A stretch of 64,000 nt of DNA, from positions 1 through 64,000 of the forward strand of contig JACJWN010000007.1 in NCBI GenBank assembly GCA_020637165.1. The letters run 5' to 3'. The DNA is from Mycolicibacterium sp. Lineage in GTDB: Bacteria > Actinomycetota > Actinomycetes > Mycobacteriales > Mycobacteriaceae. Position 1 is the first letter of the stretch; the number at the start of each line of letters is the position of its first letter. The notes beneath the pieces were generated by a model, which saw nothing but the letters and a program-made list of their open reading frames with translations, was not told the DNA's origin and ran no database searches. This document shows positions 53,103 through 61,598 of this stretch, in pieces. The position numbers were made by a program, and so were the translations under genes.

Positions 53103-54425
53103 GTGTCCCTTCCCCGTCGCGCGCGGTCAGCGAGTGCCGTGGTGGTGGCGTTGCTGGCTGGTGTGCTGGTCAGCGATGTCGCCGGGTTCCCGGGCTGCTC
53201 CGACGGTTGCAAGACCCCCACCGCCACCGCGGCGGCCCAGGTGGCGGCCCCGGCCAAGCCCCGGCCACCGTTGCTGGGAGTCTCGCCGTTCGACGGTGCC
53301 GAGGATGTCAACCCGATGGTCAAGCCCGTCGTCGACGTCGTCGACGGCACGATCACCGAGGTTTCCCTCTACGACGACTGGGGCAACGCCGTGGAGGGCC
53401 GGCTGTCGAAGGATCGCACCTCCTGGGAGCCCACCCGGCGCCTGGACTTCGCCCGGTACTACACCCTGACGGTGGACAGTAAGAGCAGCTCCGGGGTGGC
53501 GCTGTCGCGGACCACCAACTTCCAAACCCTGGTGCCCAACAACTACGTGCACCCCTACATCGAGGTCCAGGGCGGCTTCGCCCCGAACGAGAACACCCGC
53601 TACGGCGTCGGGACCATCGTCGTCGCGCATTTCGACGAGGCGATCACCAACAAGGCGCTGGCCGAGAAGAACATGATCGTGCGGACCGAACCGCCGGTGC
53701 AGGGCTCGTGGTACTGGGTCAGCGACTCCGTCGCGCACTGGCGGCCGGAGACCTACTACGCGCCGGGCACCCGTATCGACGTGGACCTCAACATGTACGG
53801 CCTCGACCTCGGTCAGGGCATGTACGGCCAGGCCGACGCGCAGGCCACCCTGAACATCGGCGACGCTCACATTGCCGTCGCCAATGACATCACCAAGCAG
53901 GTCAGCGTGTTCGACAACGGGCGGCTGGTGCGGACCATGCCGACCTCGATGGGGCGCGGCGGCACCTCGACCTTCGGTGACAAGACCTTCCACTGGTGGA
54001 CCCCGTCGGGCACCTACGTCGTGCTCGACAAGGGTGAGGTGGTCACCATGGATTCCTCCACCTACGGTGTGCCCGCCGGCACCGCCGACAGCTACAAGCG
54101 CAAGATCGGCTGGGCGACGCGCATCAGCACCGACGGCATCTACCTGCACCATCTCGACGACACCATCTGGGCCCAAGGCAACACCAACCTCTCGCACGGC
54201 TGCCTGAACCTCAGCGGCGACAACGCCAGGTGGTACTTCGACATGGTCCAGCCCGGCGACATCGTGGAAGTCCGCTACACCGGTGGCCCGCCGCTGACCC
54301 TCGCCCAGGGCGGCGACTGGTCGGTGCCGTGGACTGACTGGGTCAAGGGCAGCGCGCTGTCGCCCGGTCCCGTCCCGCCCCCGTCGCCGTCGACGGCGGA
54401 AACCATGACCGCGCCCGGTCCCTGA
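53103..54425 (+). CDS. L,D-transpeptidase
   Basis: The 440-residue exported protein has a signal sequence (SAVVVALLAGVLVSDVAG) followed by Cys residues, two Ig-like domains (about 50-145 and 150-250) and the YkuD catalytic domain with the motif SHGCLNLS; the nucleophile is Cys367. These enzymes make 3-3 cross-links in peptidoglycan, which dominate in mycobacterial walls. The domain order matches the Ldt class with two Ig domains (for example LdtMt2-type). The C-terminal tail is Pro-rich. It starts at GTG 53103. Confidence 0.92.
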   Translation: MSLPRRARSASAVVVALLAGVLVSDVAGFPGCSDGCKTPTATAAAQVAAPAKPRPPLLGVSPFDGAEDVNPMVKPVVDVVDGTITEVSLYDDWGNAVEGRLSKDRTSWEPTRRLDFARYYTLTVDSKSSSGVALSRTTNFQTLVPNNYVHPYIEVQGGFAPNENTRYGVGTIVVAHFDEAITNKALAEKNMIVRTEPPVQGSWYWVSDSVAHWRPETYYAPGTRIDVDLNMYGLDLGQGMYGQADAQATLNIGDAHIAVANDITKQVSVFDNGRLVRTMPTSMGRGGTSTFGDKTFHWWTPSGTYVVLDKGEVVTMDSSTYGVPAGTADSYKRKIGWATRISTDGIYLHHLDDTIWAQGNTNLSHGCLNLSGDNARWYFDMVQPGDIVEVRYTGGPPLTLAQGGDWSVPWTDWVKGSALSPGPVPPPSPSTAETMTAPGP

Positions 54426-54528
54426 CCGCGTTTTCTGTCGGTTCCCGGCGATACCCTGGGGTCGCACGGTGTGAGACGGCGTTCTCCGCATAAAAAGGGC
54501 GCCGCCGCCGGAGAGTTCCACCGCGATG

Positions 54529-54592
54529 AGCGCTCCCGCGAGGGGGGACAAGCGCTCCCGCAAAGGGTTAAGCGATCCCGTTAAGGGGAGGG
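54529..54592 (+). repeat. Degenerate 20-22-bp repeat upstream of the phosphoesterase
   Basis: Three related units begin AGCGCTCCCG, AGCGCTCCCG and AGCGATCCCG at 54529, 54551 and 54571 and each ends in a G run. They lie in the leader before ATG 54601; the last one provides the purine-rich Shine-Dalgarno (GGGGAGGGG). An in-frame ATG at 54526 would translate them. Confidence 0.75.
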
Positions 54593-54600
54593 GTATCACC

Positions 54601-55590
54601 ATGGCTGGATACGACATCATCGGCGACATCCACGGCTGCGCGGCCGAGTTGACCGCACTGCTGGGCCAACTCGGCTACCGGCCCGACGACGACGGCGTCC
54701 ACCGCCACCCGGAGCGGACGGCGGTCTTCGTCGGCGACCTGATCGACCGCGGCCCCGGTCAGCTGGAGGTGCTGCGGACCGTCAAGGCCATGGTCGACGC
54801 CGGCGCCGCGAAGATCACGATGGGCAACCACGAGTTCAACGCGATCGCCTACGCGATGAAGCATCCCGACACCGGGGAACCGCTGCGCCCGAACAACACC
54901 AAGAACACCCGGCAGCACCAGGCTTTCCTGGACCAGCTCAGCCCGGAGCAGCAGGCGTACTACCGGCAGTGGTTCACCACCCTGCCGCTGTGGCTGGACC
55001 TCGGGCAGATCCGCGTCGTGCACGCCTGCTGGCACGAACCCTCGATGCGGGCGGTCGAGAAGGCCACCAACGGCTCCGGCCGGCTGACCACCCTCGAGCA
55101 CTACGTCGCCGCGAGCACGAAGGGCGGCGACCTCTACGACGCGGTGGAGACGCTGCTGAAGGGCCCCGAGATCAGCCTGACCGAGCACGGCGCGCAGCCC
55201 TACTGGGACAAGGACCACCACCGCAGGGAACAGGCGCGCATCCGGTGGTGGGACAGCGACGCCACCACACTGCGGGAGTTGGCCGAGACCCGCGGGGCGC
55301 TGACCGAGGACGGGCAGCCCTACCCGCCGCCGCCGGCGGTCCCGATCGACCCAACCGAGGGCCGGACCTACCTCTACACCGACGAGGTTCCGCTGTTCTA
55401 CGGCCACTACTGGCGATCCTGGGAGCCCGCACACACCGAGGACTGGACCCGCTACACCGCCTGTGTCGACTTCAGCGCCGTCAAGAGCGGGCACCTGGTC
55501 GCCTACCGCTGGAACGGCGAACCGACCATCCTGCGCGACAACTACGTCCCGCACACCCGCGACGTGGTAGCCCCCTCCCCGTCGGCCTGA
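54601..55590 (+). CDS. Metallophosphoesterase (PrpE/Ap4A-hydrolase-like)
   Basis: The 329-residue calcineurin-type phosphoesterase has the metal motifs in order: IIGDIHGCAAEL (D-x-H), FVGDLIDRGPGQ (GDxxDRG), ITMGNHEFNAI (GNHE), VVHACW (H) and a C-terminal YGHYWRS (GHxx). This set fits bis(5'-nucleosyl)-tetraphosphatase or protein phosphatase-like enzymes. The extended middle insert is specific to this subgroup. ATG 54601 has a strong upstream GGGGAGGGG. Substrate not determined. Confidence 0.88.
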   Translation: MAGYDIIGDIHGCAAELTALLGQLGYRPDDDGVHRHPERTAVFVGDLIDRGPGQLEVLRTVKAMVDAGAAKITMGNHEFNAIAYAMKHPDTGEPLRPNNTKNTRQHQAFLDQLSPEQQAYYRQWFTTLPLWLDLGQIRVVHACWHEPSMRAVEKATNGSGRLTTLEHYVAASTKGGDLYDAVETLLKGPEISLTEHGAQPYWDKDHHRREQARIRWWDSDATTLRELAETRGALTEDGQPYPPPPAVPIDPTEGRTYLYTDEVPLFYGHYWRSWEPAHTEDWTRYTACVDFSAVKSGHLVAYRWNGEPTILRDNYVPHTRDVVAPSPSA

Positions 55591-55697
55591 CCGGCAAAGC
55601 GCGAAACCGGCCGGGGAATCGTTTGCGCTGCGGACCCGCCGTCGAGGTGGGACGATTCGCAAATCACGGTGCGGAGGTAGCGGCGCGGAGGTAGCCC

Positions 55698-57152
55698 ATG
55701 GACTTCATACAGGCCAACCTGATCGACCCGGTCAACAAGGCGCTGTACACCTACATCCTGGTCTACCTGCTGGTCGCCGTCGGCATCTACTTCACCATCC
55801 GCACCCGCTTCGTGCAGTTCCGCTACTTCCCGCGGATGCTCAAACAACTGGTGCACTCCCGCACCCACGATGCGGGCATCTCCCCGTTCCAGGCCTTCTG
55901 CGTCGGCCTGGCCTCCCGGGTGGGCACCGGCAACATCGCCGGTGTTGCCATCGCGCTGACCGTCGGCGGGCCGGGCGCGATCTTCTGGATGTGGGTGGTC
56001 GCCCTCATCGGCATGGCCACCGCCCTGATCGAGGCCACCCTCGGCCAGATCTTCAAGGTCCGCGCCGGTGACGGAAGCTTCCGCGGCGGGCCGGCCTTCT
56101 ACATCCAGCGGGGCCTGGGTTCGCGGGCCGGCGGCGTGGTCTTCGCGCTGCTGCTGGTGTTCGCCTTCGGATTCGCCTTCAACATGGTGCAGGCCAACGC
56201 CATCGCCGACGTGCTCAACGCCTCCTACGAGGTCGAGGTGCAATACACCACCATCGGCCTGGTGCTGCTGGCCGCGCCGGTGCTCTTCGGCGGGGTCCGC
56301 CGCGTGGCCCGGGTCGCCGAGATCGTGCTACCGCTGATGGCGCTGGCCTACGTGGCGCTGGCGCTGGTCATCATCGCCCTGCACATCAACTATCTGCCGG
56401 AGATGTTCAAGCAGATCATCGGCGGCGCCTTCGGGCTGACCGAGATGGCCGGCGGCTTCACCGGCGGCATCGCCGCGGCCATGCTCAACGGCGTCAAGCG
56501 GGGCCTGTTCTCCAACGAGGCCGGGATGGGCAGCGTGCCCAACGTCGCCGCCACCGCGACGGTGTCCCACCCGGTCAAGCAGGGGCTGATCCAGTCCCTC
56601 GGGGTGTTCGTCGACACCATGCTGATCTGCACGGCGACGGCGTTCATCATCCTGGTCTCCGGCCCGGAGATCTACGATCCGTCCCAGCCGACCAAGATGG
56701 CCGGCGCCTCGCTGACCGCCGCCGCGGTCGCCAGCGGTCTGGGGGCCTGGACCACCTGGCTGATGACGTTGCTGGTGTTCGTGTTCGCCTTCTCCTCGGT
56801 TCTGGGCAACTACGTCTACGCCGAGGTCAACCTGTTCTACCTCGGCGCGCGCAACGGCACCATCACCGGATTCCGGATGGCCGTGCTCGCCGGTATTGCG
56901 ATCGGAGGGCTGGCGGCCCTGGATGCGGTCTGGGATCTGGCCGATGTGGCGATGGGCCTGATGGCCATCGTGAACCTGACCGCGATCGTGCTGCTGGGCC
57001 GCTGGGCGCTGGCCGCCCTGCGCGACTTCGCCCGCCAGGCCGACCAGGGCCGCGACCCGGTGTTCATCGCCGAGGACGCCGGTCTGCCCGGCCACCTCGA
57101 CGGGGACATCTGGAACCGGCAGACTGCACCGGAGAAGGAAGTCTCTGCTTAG
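55698..57152 (+). CDS. Sodium:alanine symporter (AGCS family)
   Basis: The 484-residue polytopic protein has AGCS signatures: [57 protein letters not shown], and [50 protein letters not shown]. It imports alanine or glycine with sodium. Two copies of GCGGAGGTAGC lie just before ATG 55698, so the ribosome-binding site is duplicated. Confidence 0.93.
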   Translation: MDFIQANLIDPVNKALYTYILVYLLVAVGIYFTIRTRFVQFRYFPRMLKQLVHSRTHDAGISPFQAFCVGLASRVGTGNIAGVAIALTVGGPGAIFWMWVVALIGMATALIEATLGQIFKVRAGDGSFRGGPAFYIQRGLGSRAGGVVFALLLVFAFGFAFNMVQANAIADVLNASYEVEVQYTTIGLVLLAAPVLFGGVRRVARVAEIVLPLMALAYVALALVIIALHINYLPEMFKQIIGGAFGLTEMAGGFTGGIAAAMLNGVKRGLFSNEAGMGSVPNVAATATVSHPVKQGLIQSLGVFVDTMLICTATAFIILVSGPEIYDPSQPTKMAGASLTAAAVASGLGAWTTWLMTLLVFVFAFSSVLGNYVYAEVNLFYLGARNGTITGFRMAVLAGIAIGGLAALDAVWDLADVAMGLMAIVNLTAIVLLGRWALAALRDFARQADQGRDPVFIAEDAGLPGHLDGDIWNRQTAPEKEVSA

Positions 57153-57160
57153 CTGGACGT

Positions 57161-58063
57161 ATGGACGTCCTGCGCACCCCCGATGCACGGTTCGCCGCGC
57201 TGGAGGGCTACCCGTTCGCCCCGCACTACCTCGAGGTCACCGCCGCCGGCACCCCGTCGCTGCGCATGCACTACCTCGACGAAGGCCCGCGCGACGGCTC
57301 CCCGATCCTGCTGCTGCACGGCGAGCCGACCTGGAGTTACCTGTACCGCACCATGATCGGCCCGCTGGCCGCCGCCGGGCACCGGGTGCTGGCACCGGAT
57401 CTGATCGGTTTCGGCCGCTCCGACAAGCCCACCCGGATCACCGACTACACCTATCAGCGCCACGTCGACTGGGTCACCTCCTGGATGAAAACCCTTGACC
57501 TGCAGGACATCACGGTCGTGGTGCAGGACTGGGGCTCGTTGATCGGACTACGGATCGCCGCCGAGAACCCCGATCGTTTCGCAAAGTTGTTCATCGCCAA
57601 CGGATTTCTGCCCACCGCCGATCGTTCCGTCCCGGCGGCGTTCAAGATCTGGCGGGGTTTCGCCAAGTACTCGCCGCTGTTCAGCGCGGGGAGGATCGTC
57701 GGGGCCGGGACGGTGGGCAAGCTGAGCAGCGCGGTGCGCGCCGGATACGACGCGCCGTTTCCCGACCGCCGCTATCTGGCCGGAGCCCGGGCCTTCCCGC
57801 AACTGGTGCCCACCTCGCCGGCCGATCCCGCCGTCCCGGCCAACCGTGCGGCCTGGGCGGCGCTGGCCGGCTGGACCAAACCCACACTGTGCGTGTTCGG
57901 TGACCGGGACCCGATCCTGGGCAAGGCCGACGGTCCGCTGATCGCCCACATCCCGGGCGCGGCGGGCCAGCCGCACGCCCGCATCACCGCCGGCCACTTC
58001 ATCCAGGAGGACGCCGGGCCCGAACTCGCCCGCCGTCTGCTGGCCTGGGACGCCGCGGGGTAG
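57161..58063 (+). CDS. dhmA: Haloalkane dehalogenase
   Basis: The 300-residue alpha/beta hydrolase has [15 protein letters not shown] (halide-binding HGxP-W region), the nucleophile Asp123 in [10 protein letters not shown] with the second halide-binding Trp124, and the catalytic His in [10 protein letters not shown]. It closely resembles Rv2296 (DmbA/DhmA) by pattern and start (MDVLRTPD). It hydrolyses carbon-halogen bonds of haloalkanes to alcohols and halide. It lies nine bases after the symporter gene. With the halohydrin-dehalogenase-like gene at 43973 the window carries two separate halide-releasing enzymes. Confidence 0.93.
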   Translation: MDVLRTPDARFAALEGYPFAPHYLEVTAAGTPSLRMHYLDEGPRDGSPILLLHGEPTWSYLYRTMIGPLAAAGHRVLAPDLIGFGRSDKPTRITDYTYQRHVDWVTSWMKTLDLQDITVVVQDWGSLIGLRIAAENPDRFAKLFIANGFLPTADRSVPAAFKIWRGFAKYSPLFSAGRIVGAGTVGKLSSAVRAGYDAPFPDRRYLAGARAFPQLVPTSPADPAVPANRAAWAALAGWTKPTLCVFGDRDPILGKADGPLIAHIPGAAGQPHARITAGHFIQEDAGPELARRLLAWDAAG

Positions 58064-58079
58064 GTGTAAGACTGGAACC

Positions 58080-58448
58080 ATGATCGATTACCACCTCGAC
58101 CTTGACACCTCGATCCTGACGCTGCGCCCGGAGTCGGCGCTGACGAAAAACGACTTCGCCGAAGTGGCGGCGGCGCTGGACCCGCAGATCGAACAGCACG
58201 GCGATCTGGCCGGTCTGATCCTGGCGGCGCCGAGCTTCCCGGGCTGGGACAGCTTCGGAGCCCTGGTGACGCACCTGCGGTTCATCAGCGACCACCACAA
58301 GCACGTCAAGAAGATCGCCGTGGTCACCGACTCGCCGCTGGGCGACCTCGCCGAGCACCTGGTGTCGCACTTCGTCTCGGCGAAGATTCGCCACTTCCCG
58401 GCCGGTGAGGGCGAGGAAGCCCGCAGCTGGATCCTCTCGGGGTCTTAG
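58080..58448 (+). CDS. SpoIIAA-like (STAS/SEC14 type) protein
   Basis: The 122-residue protein has the alpha/beta pattern of the SpoIIAA-like family: ILTLRPESALTKNDFAEVAAALDPQIEQHGDLAGLILAAPSFPGWDSFGALVTHLRFISDHHKHVKKIAVVTDSPLGDLAEHLVSHFVSAKIRHFPAGEGEEARSWI. The function is unknown, but related proteins bind lipids or act as anti-sigma antagonists. It starts at ATG 58080, 16 bases after the dehalogenase gene. Confidence 0.85.
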   Translation: MIDYHLDLDTSILTLRPESALTKNDFAEVAAALDPQIEQHGDLAGLILAAPSFPGWDSFGALVTHLRFISDHHKHVKKIAVVTDSPLGDLAEHLVSHFVSAKIRHFPAGEGEEARSWILSGS

Positions 58449-58707
58449 CGCATACAAGCACCGGCTTCCACTCGCCTCCTCGCGGTACCCGGTCCGCCGA
58501 CCGGCGTCCCCCCAATTGGTCACGCAGAGGGCTCTCGCCTCCAAGTGGTAGAGGTCAGGGCGCGGTTACTCGCGGTGGGCGCCTGGTCGAGAGTGTCCGG
58601 CGTGAGGGGCTGTTGACCGGCTCGGCAAGACCTGCCCATCTCGCTCGTCTGGTGTTTCGCAGTCGTCGGAGTCGCTGAGCAGGTGCGCCTTGGAGGTTCC
58701 GGTCCTC

Positions 58708-60012
58708 CTAGTTTCGTCCGGCCCGACCGGCGCGAGCCGATGTCGAGGTCTTGTCCGCACGCTGCGCCGAGGGTGTGCTGCTGACGCTTCTTGTTGGTCC
58801 CGTCGCGACCGTCGCGGTGGGCGATGGTGTCGCGTCGCCGATGGTGGTTGCTGCTGCTGCGGCGGGCGGGGCGGTCGCCGTGCCGCGTTGGGCTGCACCT
58901 CGTTCGCGCCTGTTCGGCGAGACGATCGGTACCGATATCTGTGCGGTGTTTGCGAGCACGGGCTCCGTCGTTGCCGCAGACACCTCACTGTCTGCCGTGA
59001 CGCTGTGCGCTGCTGCCGCTGATTGCGTTGCGGCCAGCTCCGGGACGCTCGGCGGGAACACGACTTCTCCAAGCCTGAAGGGGAAGCTCAACCACTTGCC
59101 GAAATTGCTGAGGGTGTTGAAGGCGCTGAAAATACCTGAGGGATCGAGGAATGGCGGGTTGTATCCGTACAGCGACCCCAAGCCTTGCGTAATAGGGAAT
59201 GCGAGGTACCAGACCGGGGACAGCAGAGCGCCGACAAGGTTGAGTGCAACACGCCCGACCGCGCTGAGGAGGTCATCGGCGCCCGTCGCGGTGGCGGTGG
59301 CAGCAGCAGAAACGGCGTCCGTGGTCAGCGGCGAGTTTGGTTCCGAAGCAATGGCAGCAACCGGAGAGACGATCGACGCGGGCCCATCCGTCTGCTCACC
59401 AACCGTATTGGACTCGGGAGTCGTCCCCGGAGCAACCGCTGCGGACGGGGAAGGGAGAGCCGCCGCGGCTGAGACTGATGAGGGGCCAAAGAGCGACGAA
59501 AGAGCACCGACGGCCAAGGCGGGGGGGCCGACGGCGAACGCGCCCAGGCCGAGAAGGGCTCCGATGAGACTCAATGTGATCGGGTCTCCTTGCCCACCTC
59601 CGCCGAAACCGAGTGGAAGTCCGTTCAAGAAATTGAAAAACGCTATGCCGCCGATCACACTCAACGGCAGGGTCACCGGAAACGCCAGGTACCACAACGG
59701 GGTCGCCGCGAGGGCGATCGCGGCGGTCGCGATCGCGGTCACCGCATCGGTGCCAGCAGTGGCGGAAGCTTGCGGACTCGCGGAGCCGACTGCCGAGGCC
59801 GTCGCGGCTCCGGAGGGGGTGGTGGTCGTCGCCGCCGCGTTGGCCAACGCAGCTACTTGGGTCGAGACGGCGGCCTGAAGTTGGATGGCGGCCAATTCGG
59901 TGCGGGTGATCACGGGTTCGTAGCGTTCCGGTGATGCCGTGACCAAGCCCAAGGCGAGCACGGACGCGGTGGCTACTGCGCCGATATTGTGGGCGCGAAC
60001 AAAGGTTGTCAT
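58708..60012 (-). CDS. Exported Ala-rich protein with duplicated WYLAFP module
   Basis: The 434-residue protein has a signal-like N-terminus (VATASVLALGLVTASPERY). Two hydrophobic modules follow: PLWYLAFPVTLPLSVIGGIAFFNFLNGLP (about 105-135) and PVWYLAFPITQGLGSLYGYNPPFLDPSGIF (about 265-295), with low-complexity Ala/Ser/Thr regions between and after. The last 60 residues are basic and Ser/Thr-rich. The family was not recognised, but exported Ala-rich proteins with a conserved ATASPERY start are common in environmental mycobacteria. ATG 60012 was used. Confidence 0.65.
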   Translation of the reverse strand: MTTFVRAHNIGAVATASVLALGLVTASPERYEPVITRTELAAIQLQAAVSTQVAALANAAATTTTPSGAATASAVGSASPQASATAGTDAVTAIATAAIALAATPLWYLAFPVTLPLSVIGGIAFFNFLNGLPLGFGGGGQGDPITLSLIGALLGLGAFAVGPPALAVGALSSLFGPSSVSAAAALPSPSAAVAPGTTPESNTVGEQTDGPASIVSPVAAIASEPNSPLTTDAVSAAATATATGADDLLSAVGRVALNLVGALLSPVWYLAFPITQGLGSLYGYNPPFLDPSGIFSAFNTLSNFGKWLSFPFRLGEVVFPPSVPELAATQSAAAAHSVTADSEVSAATTEPVLANTAQISVPIVSPNRRERGAAQRGTATAPPAAAAATTIGDATPSPTATVATGPTRSVSSTPSAQRADKTSTSARAGRAGRN

Positions 60013-60378
60013 GTCGAAAAATCCCCCCGAAACAATGTGACTGATCGGCCCGCTTGACTGAGCACGCGACGATGTCGGCTCGGCTCAATCAGTGAGGCAG
60101 TTCGGGGGGCAACTTAACATGAAAACGGTTCTGTGCCAGGACATCCTGGAGGATGCAGGGGCTTTGTCGCTGTTGAATACGCCCTTCGGCGTACAGGATT
60201 TGAGTGAAACGGGATTCCTTCGGCGCGGGCTGGGCGACAGGTCGGGTCCAGCTGATTCGCACTCATTTCATTGCCTGTGCAGAGTTATCCGGTCGATTTT
60301 CGACGTCGTGCAGATGGTGAGTAGGGACCGTCACGCGGGACCAGGCGGCGTTCGCGACGTCATCGATCATCTTCAAGT
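60013..60378. other. Region between the exported protein and the IS fragment
   Basis: These 366 bases hold the upstream region of the exported-protein gene on the minus strand. Some AT-rich positions around 60110-60130 and 60280-60300 were noted. No gene is supported. The final part, next to the transposase fragment, may be more degraded IS sequence. Confidence 0.4.
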
Positions 60379-60704
60379 TGAGGGCGGCCCGGGCCGGCCC
60401 GCACCCGTCCCGACAAAGTGCGCGGTGACAAGGCGTACTCCTCCAACGCGATCCGCGAGTTGCTGCGGTCGAGGGGGATCCAGGCGGTGATCCCGCAGCC
60501 CGCCGACCAGATAGGCCACCGCCAACGCCGGGCTTCGATGCCGCGGACTGCAGGGGCCGCAACGTCGTTGAACGTAGCTTCCAACGCGCCAAACAATGGC
60601 GCGGCATCGCCACTCGGTATGACAAACACAACCTCAACTACCGCGGTGGAGCCGTCCTCAACGCCATTTTCCTCTGGCTCAAACGGTTATGGAACACGCC
60701 ATAG
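60379..60704 (+). pseudogene. IS5-type transposase, C-terminal fragment
   Basis: The frame begins in the family segment RPGPARTRPDKVRGDKAYSSNAIRELLRSRGIQAVIPQPADQIGHRQRR, then a short deletion and frameshift near 60530 leads into GFDAADCRGRNVVERSFQRAKQWRGIATRYDKHNLNYRGGAVLNAIFLWLKRLW and a stop at 60704. DKAYSS carries one of the catalytic Asp residues and NVVERSF the catalytic Glu of the DDE fold. The N-terminal half is gone. It lies between the exported-protein gene and the crotonase gene. Confidence 0.88.
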
Positions 60705-60764
60705 GAGCCCGAGGCGGCCCATGGCCGATCCCGTCGACGCGGGACTGTGCGGCCGGGGTTCGGC

Positions 60765-61457
60765 TCAGTCCAGGCCGAATTCCTTGTGGACGTTGGCCGC
60801 GGCGGTCTTGATGGCCTCCAGGGTCTGCTCGCGGCCGCGGATCTTGCAGCCGTAGTGGGCCTTGGCGGGCAGCTTGGCGAACTCGTGGGCAGCCTCGGTC
60901 GCCCGCGCCAGCACCTGCTCGGGCGCCACGAGCTCGTCGACCCATCCGGCGGCCAGCGCGGCCTCGCCGGCGAAGGGCTTGGCCAGGCCGACCGCCTGCT
61001 GGTAGGCCGACGGGGTCAGCCGCAGCTTCATCACCTCCAGGGCGGCGTACGGCAGCACCATTCCGATGATCACCTCGTTGGCCTGGAAGGTGTAGGCGGG
61101 TGCGGCGATCCGGTGGTCGGTGCTGCAGGCCAAAAACGAGCCCATCGCGATCGCGGGCCCGGTGCAGGCCGAGACCACCGGCGCCGGGAACGACAGCAGC
61201 CGGTGGGACAGTTCGAAGCCGGTCCGCAGCATGTCGATCGAGGCTTGGGCGTCTCCGGAGCGGAACACCTTGAGGTCGAAACCACCGCTGAACACCCGCT
61301 CGTTCCCGGCGATCAGCACCGCGCCGGCGCCCTCGCTCTCGGCCTGGTCGAGCGCGCCGTTGATCTCGGCCAGCATGGCCGGCCCGAGCGCGTTGACCTT
61401 GCCGTCGTCCATGGTGATCACGGCGATCGACTCGTCGCGGCGGTAGGTCACGCTCAT
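60765..61457 (-). CDS. echA3: Crotonase / enoyl-CoA hydratase family, EchA3-like
   Basis: The 230-residue crotonase has the oxyanion-hole segments GNERVFSGGFDLKVF and CTGPAIAMGSFLACSTDHRIA, and the family end KLRLTPSAYQQAVGLAKPF. The pattern IAVITMDDGKVNALGPAM matches EchA3 (Rv0632c). The usual catalytic Glu pair is not clear, so it may act on an unusual substrate or be a thioesterase- or isomerase-type member. ATG 61457 has AAGGAGT at the right distance. It is not menB, which is absent from this window. Confidence 0.87.
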   Translation of the reverse strand: MSVTYRRDESIAVITMDDGKVNALGPAMLAEINGALDQAESEGAGAVLIAGNERVFSGGFDLKVFRSGDAQASIDMLRTGFELSHRLLSFPAPVVSACTGPAIAMGSFLACSTDHRIAAPAYTFQANEVIIGMVLPYAALEVMKLRLTPSAYQQAVGLAKPFAGEAALAAGWVDELVAPEQVLARATEAAHEFAKLPAKAHYGCKIRGREQTLEAIKTAAANVHKEFGLD

Positions 61458-61598
61458 GGCTACTCCTTAGAGGGGTTCCGTCGGTAGAGGGTTCCGTCGG
61501 TATCGGGCTGGGCCATGACGTTACCGATCCTGCGCAGGGCCGTCCCCGGCCCCCCGGAGCGGGTTCAAACCAGCAAATGGTTCGGCTAGGATCCGGGG

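Noticed and set aside
60765..61457. Considered as menB, missing from the menaquinone cluster
   Set aside because: The sequence pattern fits EchA3-type crotonases (MDDGKVNALGPAM), is shorter than MenB and is far from the cluster.
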